Assembly (NCBI GenBank): GCA_030600135.1
Contig: JAUVMS010000053.1
Span: 1-11,339, forward strand
From: Hyphomicrobiales bacterium
GTDB lineage: Bacteria; Pseudomonadota; Alphaproteobacteria; Rhizobiales; JAUVMS01
DNA length: 11,339 nucleotides
Direction: 5' to 3'
Position numbers and translations under genes: made by a program. Below are positions 1-6,816 of the stretch, piece by piece (position 1 is the first letter of the stretch; each line of letters begins with the position of its first letter). A model generated the notes under the pieces. That model was not told the origin of the DNA and ran no database searches. It worked only from the letters and a program-made list of their open reading frames with translations.

Positions 1-29
1 GACAAGCGCGGTGTCGTTTGGACGACCGG

Positions 30-3000
30 CTAGCTTGTGAGACGCCCACTGGCATGCGCCAGCATCAGGTAAACGCGCCCAGTCTCTGAGAGCAGGTAGC
101 TCTGCAAAAGTTGGCCGTCGGAATTCTTTTCATCCGCCTGACGCAAAAGCTGCTCGAAGTCCAGAAGGTACCGGTTCACCGTGTGCCTGAAGACCGGTTC
201 GGTATCATATCGCTTGCTGACTTCGTCGAACGCAACTTGTCCGCTCATTGTGTAGATTTGGCGGTCGATCATATTGCGTTCGCCACGACGGAACCGGCTC
301 CATATCTCGGATGCCGTTCCAGGGTCCATTGCATTGGCGATTTTTTCGATGTCGAGCAGCGTGCCGGCCGCTTCGATCGAATCCGGTCCACTTCCATTGG
401 GAATTGGCATGCCAGCTTGGCGACCATGACCCTCATCGTCTCGCGATGCGCGCGCTAGGAGATCTCCCAGCGACCAGCGGCCACGGTCATCATCAACAGA
501 TTGGCCCAAATGCCCGGTAGGCGCTTCGCTCGCAATGCGAGACTGCTCGGCCAGGTGCGAAGCAATGTTCGCGACCATTGGGTCGGTCGCCGTCCTTCGC
601 TGCACCGTCGCCTCGTGCGGTGCTGGATCGCGGCCGGCGTCTGCTCGCTCGCTCGAAAGCAACCCCCGCCCAGACGGGATCGATTGATGAACCGGCGACG
701 GATGCTCAGACCCGACGGCGCCATTGCCGCCAAGTCCATTGCTTCGCCCGGTCCCGTGATCCTCAATGTAAGGCGGTGCAACATCTTGTGTGTTGACGTG
801 TTGGTCTGTGTAGTTGGCCAGCGTCTCAAGTGCCTTGATCTGGTTATCCACCGCTTGCCGCATGGCATCTGTGCTCGCCCGCGCTGCGTCCGGCAGGTCG
901 TGAGCTTGGGATTGCAATCGCTCGCGCATATCTTCCAGTGCGCTGGCCGCCATTTCCGTGCGCACCCGAACATCCTCGGTGGTCATAGCCACCTTGCCCG
1001 ACAATTCCGACAGTCGATCCGAAACCTCCTTGCTGACATAAGTGAACCGGCTCCTGAGATCGGCCAAAGTCTTCTCAGCCTCGACCTCCGTTACTGTGCG
1101 AAGCTTGTTGAGCTCGGCCAATGCCGCCTTCGACGTTTGCTGGGTGTCTTTGGTGACGGACCGCGTAACGGCAAGCGCTTTGTCTTCGATCCGATTAAGC
1201 GACTCATCCAGTGACGCAGAGTAACTGCTCATCATTCCATCGAAAGACTCGGCTCGCTCGGCGATTGACGCAAGTAGGTCTGAAAGTTCGCCGTGACGGG
1301 CCTCCAGCGTGGAATCGATGCGGAAATTCGACGATTCCAACGCATGCGCCGCCTTTGTGATTGCCTGACCTTGGTTTTCGAACCGGTTCGTGAGTTCGTG
1401 GATTTGTACCAATATCCCTTGCGAGACGTCTTTCAGCACGGCCGACTGGCCGGCTAGTCCCTCGATCGTCCGTATGGATTGCGCCGAGATGTTTTCGTTG
1501 CTCTCCTGCACCGCTCGGATACCTTGCAAGAGCGCTTGATCGAGGTCACCGGATTGACGCTCCAGCGAACTGCGAATTGCATCCGCATGGTTCTGCATGA
1601 CAGCCCGCAGCGCATCCGTCTTTTGGTTGAACGCCTCGTCAATCGCCTTGGTCCGCTCGACAATCGTCGATTCCATTTGGGAACCGGCCTGATTGATTGA
1701 CTGATAGAACATCTTGGCTTTTTCGGTGAGCGAGCTGTCAAAATGTTCCATCTTTTCGCCGATGGCAGCGTCCAGGGCTCGGGCCTTGTTCGAGATAGTC
1801 GACTCGAGTTCAATCAGCCGTTTGCCAAACGATTCGTTGAGCGACTGGTTTTGCTCGACGAGGATTGTCTTGAGCGCTTGGCTGCGCTCGGTCATGGAAG
1901 TCTCGACCAACTCCGAATAGTCCTCGAGCACGCCCTGGAGTTCCTGGGTGCCTTGCCCGAGCGTCGTTTCCAGGCTTCCTGTCCGCTGCGCAAGGGCGGT
2001 TTCAAGCGCCGCCAGATTCCGTCCCGCCCCTTCGACGATCTTAGTGAGGCGCGTTTGTTCGCCACTCAACTTGTCGAGGAGTGTCGGAACTTCCATCGCA
2101 ATCCGTTCGTTGATGTCACCCAACGAAGCAAGCAGCGTATTGCCCTTTTCCGATACGACATGGGCGGTTTGATCGGAGGCCTCTTTGAGCGCAGTCGTGA
2201 GCTGCTGACCTGCACTCTCGATCTCGATCGAGAGATTGGACGTGGCATCTGTCAGGTTTCGTGCCGCTTGGTCGCTTGCCGACGCGATATCGCGCGACAC
2301 CTGCGCACCAATCCCGCGCAGCACCTCTGAGACACGGTCGCTATTGTTAGCCAATGCGTCGCGCTCGCTGGCGAGTTCTTCGATGAGGCTGCGCACGCGT
2401 AATTCATTATCGCTATATGATCTCTCGAGGGCTGCGACCTCGTTGTGAACCAGCGCCTCGAGCTCGCCCGCGCGCCCGAGCGCGCGCGCGATCGCGTCGT
2501 TCATCGCGCTCACTTGCCGTCGTACCGTTTGCCCGAGCGAGGCGACGGACTGCTCGGCGAGCCGATCAGGCTCTGCCAGGCGAACGGCAACCTCTGTCAT
2601 TGCCGACGACATGAGCTTGAGTTCTTGGGCCCGCCAGATGAGGACAGCAAGGAACCAGAACAGCGAAATTGGCGCGAGTACTGCGGTTGCGACGGCTATC
2701 GTCGCTGGTCGCCCGAGAAGCGCCGCCATCGAGGGTAGGCGCTGCAATTCGTCGCCAATGAACGCGATCCCCAAGACGCCGCCAACCAATGCCCAAACAC
2801 CGGTTGCCACGGCGGCATAGAAAAACGGTCGTTTTGATGGCTGTTGGTTGAGTGCGAAGAGCAGACCACCAATCGATGGCACATCGTCGTTTGCGGCGAC
2901 CCGCCCGCGTGCCGGGCCAGCTGCTCTTCTACGGCCGACGCGGCGGACCGGTTCATCGTTATCGTCCTGCAGCGTTACGCCGGACGTCGCAGTTTGCCCG

Positions 3001-3038
3001 TCGTCGTCGCCAGGTGCCGATTTCTGCTCTCGCGCCAT
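30..3038 (-). CDS. Growth-pole-ring/TipN-like membrane-anchored coiled-coil protein
   Basis: This is probably a polar scaffold protein of the inner membrane, of the family often labelled apolipoprotein A1/A4/E-like or kinesin-like in Hyphomicrobiales; the Agrobacterium Growth Pole Ring protein is the characterised relative. Residues 1-70 are charged and Arg-rich. Two membrane segments follow at about 73-95 and 112-136, then RAQELKLMSSAMTEVAVRLAEP, abbreviated here to its family-typical core SAMTEVAVRLAEP. Residues 140-740 are almost entirely coiled coil, with fifteen 11-residue repeats at 345-509. A Pro/Gly-rich linker (750-890) leads to a conserved C-terminal domain (about 893-1000) with WSRFRRGERN, FDEVSKRY and LMLAHASGRL. 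The frame is open from a GTG at 3098, but I prefer the ATG at 3038 (MAREQKS); neither start has a strong ribosome site. At 1002 residues it is about half the length I recall for the Agrobacterium protein. The family call is fairly sure; a role in polar growth is inference. Confidence 0.85.
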   Translation of the reverse strand: MAREQKSAPGDDDGQTATSGVTLQDDNDEPVRRVGRRRAAGPARGRVAANDDVPSIGGLLFALNQQPSKRPFFYAAVATGVWALVGGVLGIAFIGDELQRLPSMAALLGRPATIAVATAVLAPISLFWFLAVLIWRAQELKLMSSAMTEVAVRLAEPDRLAEQSVASLGQTVRRQVSAMNDAIARALGRAGELEALVHNEVAALERSYSDNELRVRSLIEELASERDALANNSDRVSEVLRGIGAQVSRDIASASDQAARNLTDATSNLSIEIESAGQQLTTALKEASDQTAHVVSEKGNTLLASLGDINERIAMEVPTLLDKLSGEQTRLTKIVEGAGRNLAALETALAQRTGSLETTLGQGTQELQGVLEDYSELVETSMTERSQALKTILVEQNQSLNESFGKRLIELESTISNKARALDAAIGEKMEHFDSSLTEKAKMFYQSINQAGSQMESTIVERTKAIDEAFNQKTDALRAVMQNHADAIRSSLERQSGDLDQALLQGIRAVQESNENISAQSIRTIEGLAGQSAVLKDVSQGILVQIHELTNRFENQGQAITKAAHALESSNFRIDSTLEARHGELSDLLASIAERAESFDGMMSSYSASLDESLNRIEDKALAVTRSVTKDTQQTSKAALAELNKLRTVTEVEAEKTLADLRSRFTYVSKEVSDRLSELSGKVAMTTEDVRVRTEMAASALEDMRERLQSQAHDLPDAARASTDAMRQAVDNQIKALETLANYTDQHVNTQDVAPPYIEDHGTGRSNGLGGNGAVGSEHPSPVHQSIPSGRGLLSSERADAGRDPAPHEATVQRRTATDPMVANIASHLAEQSRIASEAPTGHLGQSVDDDRGRWSLGDLLARASRDDEGHGRQAGMPIPNGSGPDSIEAAGTLLDIEKIANAMDPGTASEIWSRFRRGERNMIDRQIYTMSGQVAFDEVSKRYDTEPVFRHTVNRYLLDFEQLLRQADEKNSDGQLLQSYLLSETGRVYLMLAHASGRLTS
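1512..2006 (-). repeat. Fifteen tandem 11-residue (33-bp) degenerate repeats in the coiled coil
   Basis: Residues 345-509 of the coiled-coil protein split without any gap into fifteen units of eleven residues. Positions 1 and 5 of every unit are hydrophobic: LETAL, LETTL, LQGVL, VETSM, LKTIL, LNESF, LESTI, LDAAI, FDSSL, FYQSI, MESTI, IDEAF, LRAVM, IRSSL, LDQAL. Position 7 or 8 is often Glu, Gln, Lys or Arg. The period is 11, not the 7 of an ordinary coiled coil, and is that of apolipoprotein-type amphipathic helices, which explains the apolipoprotein label given to such proteins. The repeat is visible in protein but strongly diverged in DNA. Confidence 0.85.
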
Positions 3039-3561
3039 GCCCCAGTCCGCGTAAGCCGGCGCTCGGCGCCGACGTCCCTCAACCGCTAAATAACGCACTT
3101 TTGGACCGGGGCACAGCCGCCTTTCACGGATTGTGTGGCCTTAATGGGCACAACTCACAGGAATCGCGACCAAAGTGGCGAAATGTGTCGACTTGAAACT
3201 CCCCCAGTCGAACAGGCAATGCTAACGCCAATTTGAGGCAAAATATAGGTGTCGAGCGGCACGAGAATCAGTATAGCCAATCTAGTTGAAACCCTGTCGC
3301 TAGTATGGTTTTTCAATGATCGGCGCCGATTGAGCACTTGGATGGTTGGGGGACAACCTGTGTATGGCGCCTCGCTCAAAGGCGTACCAAGCGCTGACTG
3401 TGACGTGTAGGTGCTTGATTGCGACAGGATTAGGTGCATTGAAAGCGCTCGTTTGGGGCGGCTGTGACATTGCGTTCGGGCTCGTCGGACGCCAAGCCAA
3501 CCAACGTTTTCAAGCATCGATCTAGCGGTATTCAGCGCTTTGAAGAGGGGGTTCAAAAGCG
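3039..3561. other. Divergent intergenic region without a recognisable gene
   Basis: This 523-bp stretch separates the divergent coiled-coil and Hpt genes and must hold both promoters. It is less GC-rich than the flanking genes. I found no tRNA, no convincing ORF (the open frame at 3155-3556 on the minus strand has no family-like character) and no clear -35/-10 pair for either gene. It contains an imperfect palindrome at 3313-3333 and a single GANTC methylation site at 3265-3269. The Hpt gene has a usable ribosome site, GAGGGG, at 3545-3550. Confidence 0.5.
3313..3333. promoter_or_regulatory. Palindrome of unknown role
   Basis: ATCGGCGCCGAT at 3319-3330 is a perfect 12-bp palindrome. The outer arms TCAAT (3313-3317) and ATTGA (3329-3333) also pair if the three bases GAT at 3318-3320 are bulged, giving a 9-bp arm. 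It lies about 230 bp upstream of the Hpt start and 280 bp upstream of the coiled-coil start. It could be an operator or a small hairpin, or chance in GC-rich DNA. No T-run follows, so it is not a typical terminator. Confidence 0.25.
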
Positions 3562-3954
3562 ATGGCTATGACAATCGGAGAATTTGAGGATCCGCATGAG
3601 GCGGCGCGCCAGCTAACGGAGGCACGGCCGGTCGATTTGGTGCACCTGGCACGATACACGCTGGGCGACCGCGCCATGGAGCGAGAGGTGTTGGGGCTCT
3701 ACGCCGGCCAATACAGCCAAGATATTGCGCGCTTACGCGCAGCCACGAGCCTTGAGGACTGGCGTCGTGCCGCCCACACTATAAAGGGTTCTGCGCGCGG
3801 CATCGGTGCTTGGAAACTTGCTCGTGTTGCCGAGGAAGTGGAGCAGATGACCGAAGCCGATCGTATCAACGCCGGTGCAGAGGCCCTTGCCCGGGTCGAA
3901 CGGGCAGGGAGCGCGGTCAAGCTCTTTATCGCGAACATGAACGCCAGCGGTTAG
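3562..3954 (+). CDS. Stand-alone Hpt (histidine phosphotransfer) domain protein
   Basis: A 130-residue cytoplasmic protein consisting of a single Hpt domain, which carries a phosphoryl group on histidine between response-regulator receiver domains in a phosphorelay. The phosphorylation motif AAHTIKGSARGIGA is at residues 71-84, with His72 as the acceptor and the usual Lys and Gly following (HTIKGSA). Helices before it (residues 26-62, VDLVHLARYTLGDRAMEREV and on) and after it (85-127) fit the four-helix bundle. No kinase, receiver or membrane part is present. The ATG at 3562 has GAGGGG 11 bases upstream; an ATG two codons later is also possible. No cognate sensor kinase or receiver lies in the window, so partners are unknown. 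It is divergent from the coiled-coil polar protein and 278 bp ahead of the ferredoxin gene, so probably its own unit. Confidence 0.9.
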   Translation: MAMTIGEFEDPHEAARQLTEARPVDLVHLARYTLGDRAMEREVLGLYAGQYSQDIARLRAATSLEDWRRAAHTIKGSARGIGAWKLARVAEEVEQMTEADRINAGAEALARVERAGSAVKLFIANMNASG

Positions 3955-4215
3955 CACGAGCTCTTCAACTCGCGCATCGCCAGCGTTTCAAGCCAGTCGG
4001 CGGTTACCCGTCGGCAATCGGTGAGACATCGAGCAATGTCTTGCATGTGCCTCGCCTATCTGCAGGGCGCAAACTGGAGAATTGCCTCTGGCCCACGCCG
4101 CATGATTGCCATATAGAGGATGGCATGAGAGCACGCGCGAAGGCGCTCGAAGGCGGACATTGGGCACAACGAGACGTACTGGCGCGGCATTCCCCTTGAG
4201 AGAGAGCGAGCGACA

Positions 4216-4222
4216 CGGAGGA
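4216..4222 (+). promoter_or_regulatory. Ribosome binding site of the ferredoxin gene
   Basis: ACGGAGGA lies about ten bases before the ATG at 4233 and is the strongest Shine-Dalgarno match in this part of the window. It fixes the ferredoxin start. Confidence 0.6.
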
Positions 4223-4232
4223 TCCGCGCCTC

Positions 4233-4553
4233 ATGGCAAAGATCACCTTCATCGAACACAGTGGTGCCGAGCACACGGTTGAAGTCGAACCTGGCATGAC
4301 GGTTATGGAATCGGCGATCAAAAACGACGTCCCGGGTATCGAGGCCGAATGTGGTGGCGCCTGCGCCTGCGCCACATGCCACGTCTATGTCGAGGATGCT
4401 TGGCGGGCGGCGACCGGAGCGCCCGAGGAGATGGAAGAGGATATGCTCGATTTTGCCTTCGAGGTCCGTGAATCGAGCCGGCTCAGCTGTCAGATCAAAG
4501 TGACCGACGCCCTTGATGGTTTGGTGGTCAGAGTGCCAGAAAAGCAATTTTAG
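4233..4553 (+). CDS. [2Fe-2S] ferredoxin, adrenodoxin/FdVI type
   Basis: A soluble one-electron carrier of 106 residues, the usual size for the family. The cluster ligands are Cys40, Cys46, Cys49 (CGGACACATC, the C-x5-C-x2-C pattern) and Cys86 (SSRLSCQI). Cys44 is an extra non-ligand cysteine, common in this subgroup. The acidic stretch EDAW...PEEMEEDMLDF (about residues 54-73) matches the helix used by adrenodoxin-type ferredoxins to dock with the reductase. Relatives include Rhodobacter FdVI and ferredoxins that serve cytochrome P450s or Fe-S assembly. A ferredoxin-NADP reductase gene follows 146 bp downstream on the same strand and is the likely electron donor. No P450, oxygenase or isc/suf gene is in the window, so the final acceptor is unknown. 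Confidence 0.95.
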   Translation: MAKITFIEHSGAEHTVEVEPGMTVMESAIKNDVPGIEAECGGACACATCHVYVEDAWRAATGAPEEMEEDMLDFAFEVRESSRLSCQIKVTDALDGLVVRVPEKQF

Positions 4554-4608
4554 TTCGTCGCTGTTACAAGCAATGGGAAACCATTCCATCATCGCGGTAA
4601 AAAGTCGC

Positions 4609-4637
4609 GTTGAATTAGGACAATTTTCTAACTATCT
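4609..4637 (+). promoter_or_regulatory. Candidate promoter of the ferredoxin-NADP reductase gene
   Basis: GTTGAA (4609-4614) and CTATCT (4632-4637) are separated by 17 bases. They match the rhizobial housekeeping consensus as I recall it, CTTGAC-N17-CTATAT, at four and five of six positions. Transcription would start near 4645, leaving a leader of about 55 bases before the ATG at 4700 and making the upstream in-frame GTG at 4646 unlikely as the start. Not tested; based on consensus match alone. Confidence 0.4.
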
Positions 4638-4699
4638 CCCAATCGGTGACGATTAGGGCGGACCGAACCGGTCGCCACATCGCTGATGGAGCATCGAAC

Positions 4700-5764
4700 A
4701 TGCAACAAGAGGTTTTCACGAGTGCAGCCGCGGATGGGGCGACTGCTCCCATCGAAACCCATGCCGTCATCATCGGCGCCGGGCCGTGCGCTCTATTCGC
4801 CGTGTTCGAACTCGGACTGGTCGATATCGAGACCCATCTCATTGATATTCTCGACAAACCGGGCGGTCAGTGTGCCGAGCTCTATCCCGAAAAACCAATT
4901 TACGACATTCCCGGCCTGCCGATCGTCACGGGGCAGGGCCTGACCGACCGTTTGATGGAGCAAATCGAGCCATTTTCGCCGACCTTCCATCTCAACCAAC
5001 GGGTCGACCAGCTCGAGCGCCTCGCCGATGGCCGGTTTCGCCTGGTGACGGACCTTGGCCAGGAGTTCATCACCCAACTCGTCGTCGTCGCGGCGGGTGG
5101 CGGCTCGTTCACGCCGAAACGACCACCACTTCAAGGCATCGAGGGATACGAGGGTACGTCGGTCCATTATTCGGTCCGCCGCATCGAAGATTTTAGAGAT
5201 CGCGAAATCTTGATTGCCGGTGGTGGTGATTCCGCGCTCGACTGGGCCCTCGCCCTACAGCCGGTCGCCAAGAAGCTGACCGTGGTCCACCGCCGCGACA
5301 AGTTTCGCGCTGCGCCCGATTCGGTCAATCGCATGCTCGCCGAGGTCGACTCCGGAGAAATGGACTTCCTGCTCGGCCAAGTAACGGCGCTTCATGGCGA
5401 CAATGGTCAGCTCGAGGCTGTGACGATCCGGGCTAAAGAGGGCGAGAGCCGCTTTGAATGCGATACCATGCTGCCGTTCTTCGGCCTCACCATGAAGCTC
5501 GGACCAGTGGCAGATTGGGGCCTCAACCTGCATCAAAACCTGATCGAAGTGGACACCGAAAAATTCGAGACCAGCGAGCCAGGCATTTTCGCCGTCGGAG
5601 ATATCAATTCTTATCCAGGCAAGCTCAAGCTCATCCTCTCGGGCTTTCATGAAGCCGCACTCATGTCGCAGGCAGCGCACAAAATCATCTACCCGGACCA
5701 AAAGCTGGTGTTCCAATACACGACGTCGTCGTCGAGCCTGCAGAAAAAACTGGGCGTGCGCTGA
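4700..5764 (+). CDS. Ferredoxin-NADP+ reductase, thioredoxin-reductase-like (type 2)
   Basis: A cytoplasmic FAD enzyme that passes electrons between NADPH and ferredoxin (EC 1.18.1.2). The FAD-binding loop GAGPCAL is at residues 26-32, the NADPH-binding loop GGGDSA at 174-179 with HRRDKFRA at 197-204 for the 2'-phosphate, and the second FAD contact FAVGD at 297-301. The redox CxxC of true thioredoxin reductases is absent. The C-terminal extension TTSSSSLQKKLGV (341-353), which covers the flavin, is typical of this subfamily and rules out thioredoxin reductase. I take the ATG at 4700 (MQQEV) with GGAG at 4688-4691 eight bases upstream; the frame is open back to a GTG at 4646, but this coincides with the predicted transcription start. 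At 354 residues it has the normal length. The ferredoxin 146 bp upstream is the obvious partner. Confidence 0.93.
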   Translation: MQQEVFTSAAADGATAPIETHAVIIGAGPCALFAVFELGLVDIETHLIDILDKPGGQCAELYPEKPIYDIPGLPIVTGQGLTDRLMEQIEPFSPTFHLNQRVDQLERLADGRFRLVTDLGQEFITQLVVVAAGGGSFTPKRPPLQGIEGYEGTSVHYSVRRIEDFRDREILIAGGGDSALDWALALQPVAKKLTVVHRRDKFRAAPDSVNRMLAEVDSGEMDFLLGQVTALHGDNGQLEAVTIRAKEGESRFECDTMLPFFGLTMKLGPVADWGLNLHQNLIEVDTEKFETSEPGIFAVGDINSYPGKLKLILSGFHEAALMSQAAHKIIYPDQKLVFQYTTSSSSLQKKLGVR

Positions 5765-5882
5765 CGCGAGTACTTCCGCAAAGTCGCAGCGCCGCGCCAT
5801 CCTGCCTTGGCCCGCCTGTGTCGCGAATTCGCCGATGGTTTTCCCTTGACCTCATGGGACCGATCGCCGACAGGTCGAGGCC

Positions 5883-6692
5883 ATGCTTGGCAGAGACGAC
5901 ATCCCCATTCCCAAACCGATGCGCACCCTCATCGCGCAACGGCTTGGCGAAATCGCCCATGACAACGACGTGCGCATCCTCTTCGCCGTGGAATCGGGCA
6001 GCCGCGCGTGGGGTTTCCCATCCCCCGATTCCGACTTCGACGTCCGCTTTGTCTATGCTCACCGGTCGGACTTTTATCTCTCCATCGACAGTCGCCACGA
6101 TGTCATAGAACTGCCCATCGAGGGCGATCTCGACATCAACGGCTGGGACGTGAAGAAGGCGCTACAACTCCTCATCAAGCCTAATCCCGTGATCCTGGAA
6201 TGGTTGCGTTCTCCAATCGTCTATGCCGCCGACGCCCAGGCCATGGTCGCGCTCGCCGAATTGGGTGAGCGCACCGCACATCTCCGCCCATCGACGCACC
6301 ACTATCTCCACCTCGCGCAATCGCAGTTCCGTCGCTTCATTGAAGGAAAGGACGAGGTGGCCATCAAGAAATATTTCTACTCCCTGCGCCCCGCGCTTGC
6401 CCTCATGTGGTTGCGCACGCGGCCTGACGACCCGGTGCCCATGGCATTGCCAGACTTGCGGGCCGGTCTCGATTTGCCGACGAGTGTGTCGGCGTTCTTA
6501 GACGAACTCCTGGAGCGCAAAGCGCAAACCCGCGAACTTGGCAATGGCCCCCGCATCGCCCAGCTGGACGATCTCATCGCCACTGAGCTTAACACCACGC
6601 GCGATGCCGTCGGCGAGTTGGGTGCGCCACCGAGGCAGTTGACTGCGGATGCCAATACGCTCTTTCGCTCGCTGGTGAAGCAGCAGTGGTGA
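5883..6692 (+). CDS. Predicted nucleotidyltransferase, YcgL/RlaP family
   Basis: A 269-residue member of the DNA-polymerase-beta nucleotidyltransferase superfamily. The hallmark GSRAWGFPSPDSDFDVR (residues 39-55) contains the GS loop and the metal-binding DxD pair Asp51/Asp53. The following LPIEGDLDINGWDVKKAL and NPVILEWLRSPIVY (about 77-114) are typical of the YcgL group, which Pfam groups as RlaP, the RNA-repair-associated polymerase-beta family. The C-terminal half (125-269) is mainly helical. The nucleotide and acceptor it uses are not known. RlaP proteins are sometimes encoded beside an RNA ligase, but none is present here. The ATG at 5883 has a GAGG very close (5877-5880); Met13 at 5919 lacks a ribosome site. 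Composition is like the GC-rich neighbours, so it belongs to the host backbone and not with the AT-rich gene downstream. Confidence 0.85.
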   Translation: MLGRDDIPIPKPMRTLIAQRLGEIAHDNDVRILFAVESGSRAWGFPSPDSDFDVRFVYAHRSDFYLSIDSRHDVIELPIEGDLDINGWDVKKALQLLIKPNPVILEWLRSPIVYAADAQAMVALAELGERTAHLRPSTHHYLHLAQSQFRRFIEGKDEVAIKKYFYSLRPALALMWLRTRPDDPVPMALPDLRAGLDLPTSVSAFLDELLERKAQTRELGNGPRIAQLDDLIATELNTTRDAVGELGAPPRQLTADANTLFRSLVKQQW

Positions 6693-6800
6693 GGGGTCGA
6701 GGTTCGGATGACCGAATTATCGAGCACCGACCTGTCAAGTTTATTGTGCGCATAGAGAAAGTCCGTTAACATAATAACGAATGTAGAGGGTCTTTGTAAA

Positions 6801-6809
6801 AGGGTAGGG
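6801..6809 (+). promoter_or_regulatory. Ribosome binding site deciding the GTG start of the ATPase gene
   Basis: AGGGTAGGG ends seven bases before GTG at 6817. No ATG with comparable spacing is in frame nearby, so the GTG start is the best choice. The 124-bp gap before it is AT-rich like the gene; I see no clear -35/-10 pair there (weak TTGTGC at 6744-6749 and TAACAT at 6767-6772, 17 bases apart). Confidence 0.5.
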
Positions 6810-6816
6810 TGTCGTC

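Noticed and set aside
13..26. Hairpin GTCGT-TTGG-ACGAC just after the coiled-coil stop, possible terminator
   Set aside because: The stem is only 5 bp and no T-run follows on the minus strand.
3155..3556. 133-residue minus-strand ORF in the divergent intergenic region
   Set aside because: The protein has no domain-like pattern and many Ser/Pro/Thr residues typical of non-coding translation, with no convincing ribosome site. It would also lie across the promoter region of the Hpt gene.
3951..4160. Two tiny minus-strand ORFs (3951-4046, 31 residues; 4056-4160, 34 residues) in the gap between the Hpt and ferredoxin genes
   Set aside because: The first has a mediocre ribosome site (AGGCGAGG) and overlaps the Hpt stop; the second has none. 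Neither resembles anything I know, and such ORFs are expected by chance. The 278-bp gap holds no better candidate.
4572..4585. Hairpin AATGG-GAAA-CCATT after the ferredoxin gene
   Set aside because: A 5-bp AT-containing stem without a following T-run; not enough for a terminator call.
4646..4699. Longer reductase reading frame starting at GTG 4646
   Set aside because: The extra 18 residues are outside the family, there is no ribosome site, and the start would coincide with the predicted transcription start; ATG 4700 has GGAG at good spacing.
6709..6756. A 15-codon ORF before the ATPase gene, possible leader peptide
   Set aside because: It has a GAGG nearby, but no run of regulatory codons and no alternative hairpins were seen; too short to support.
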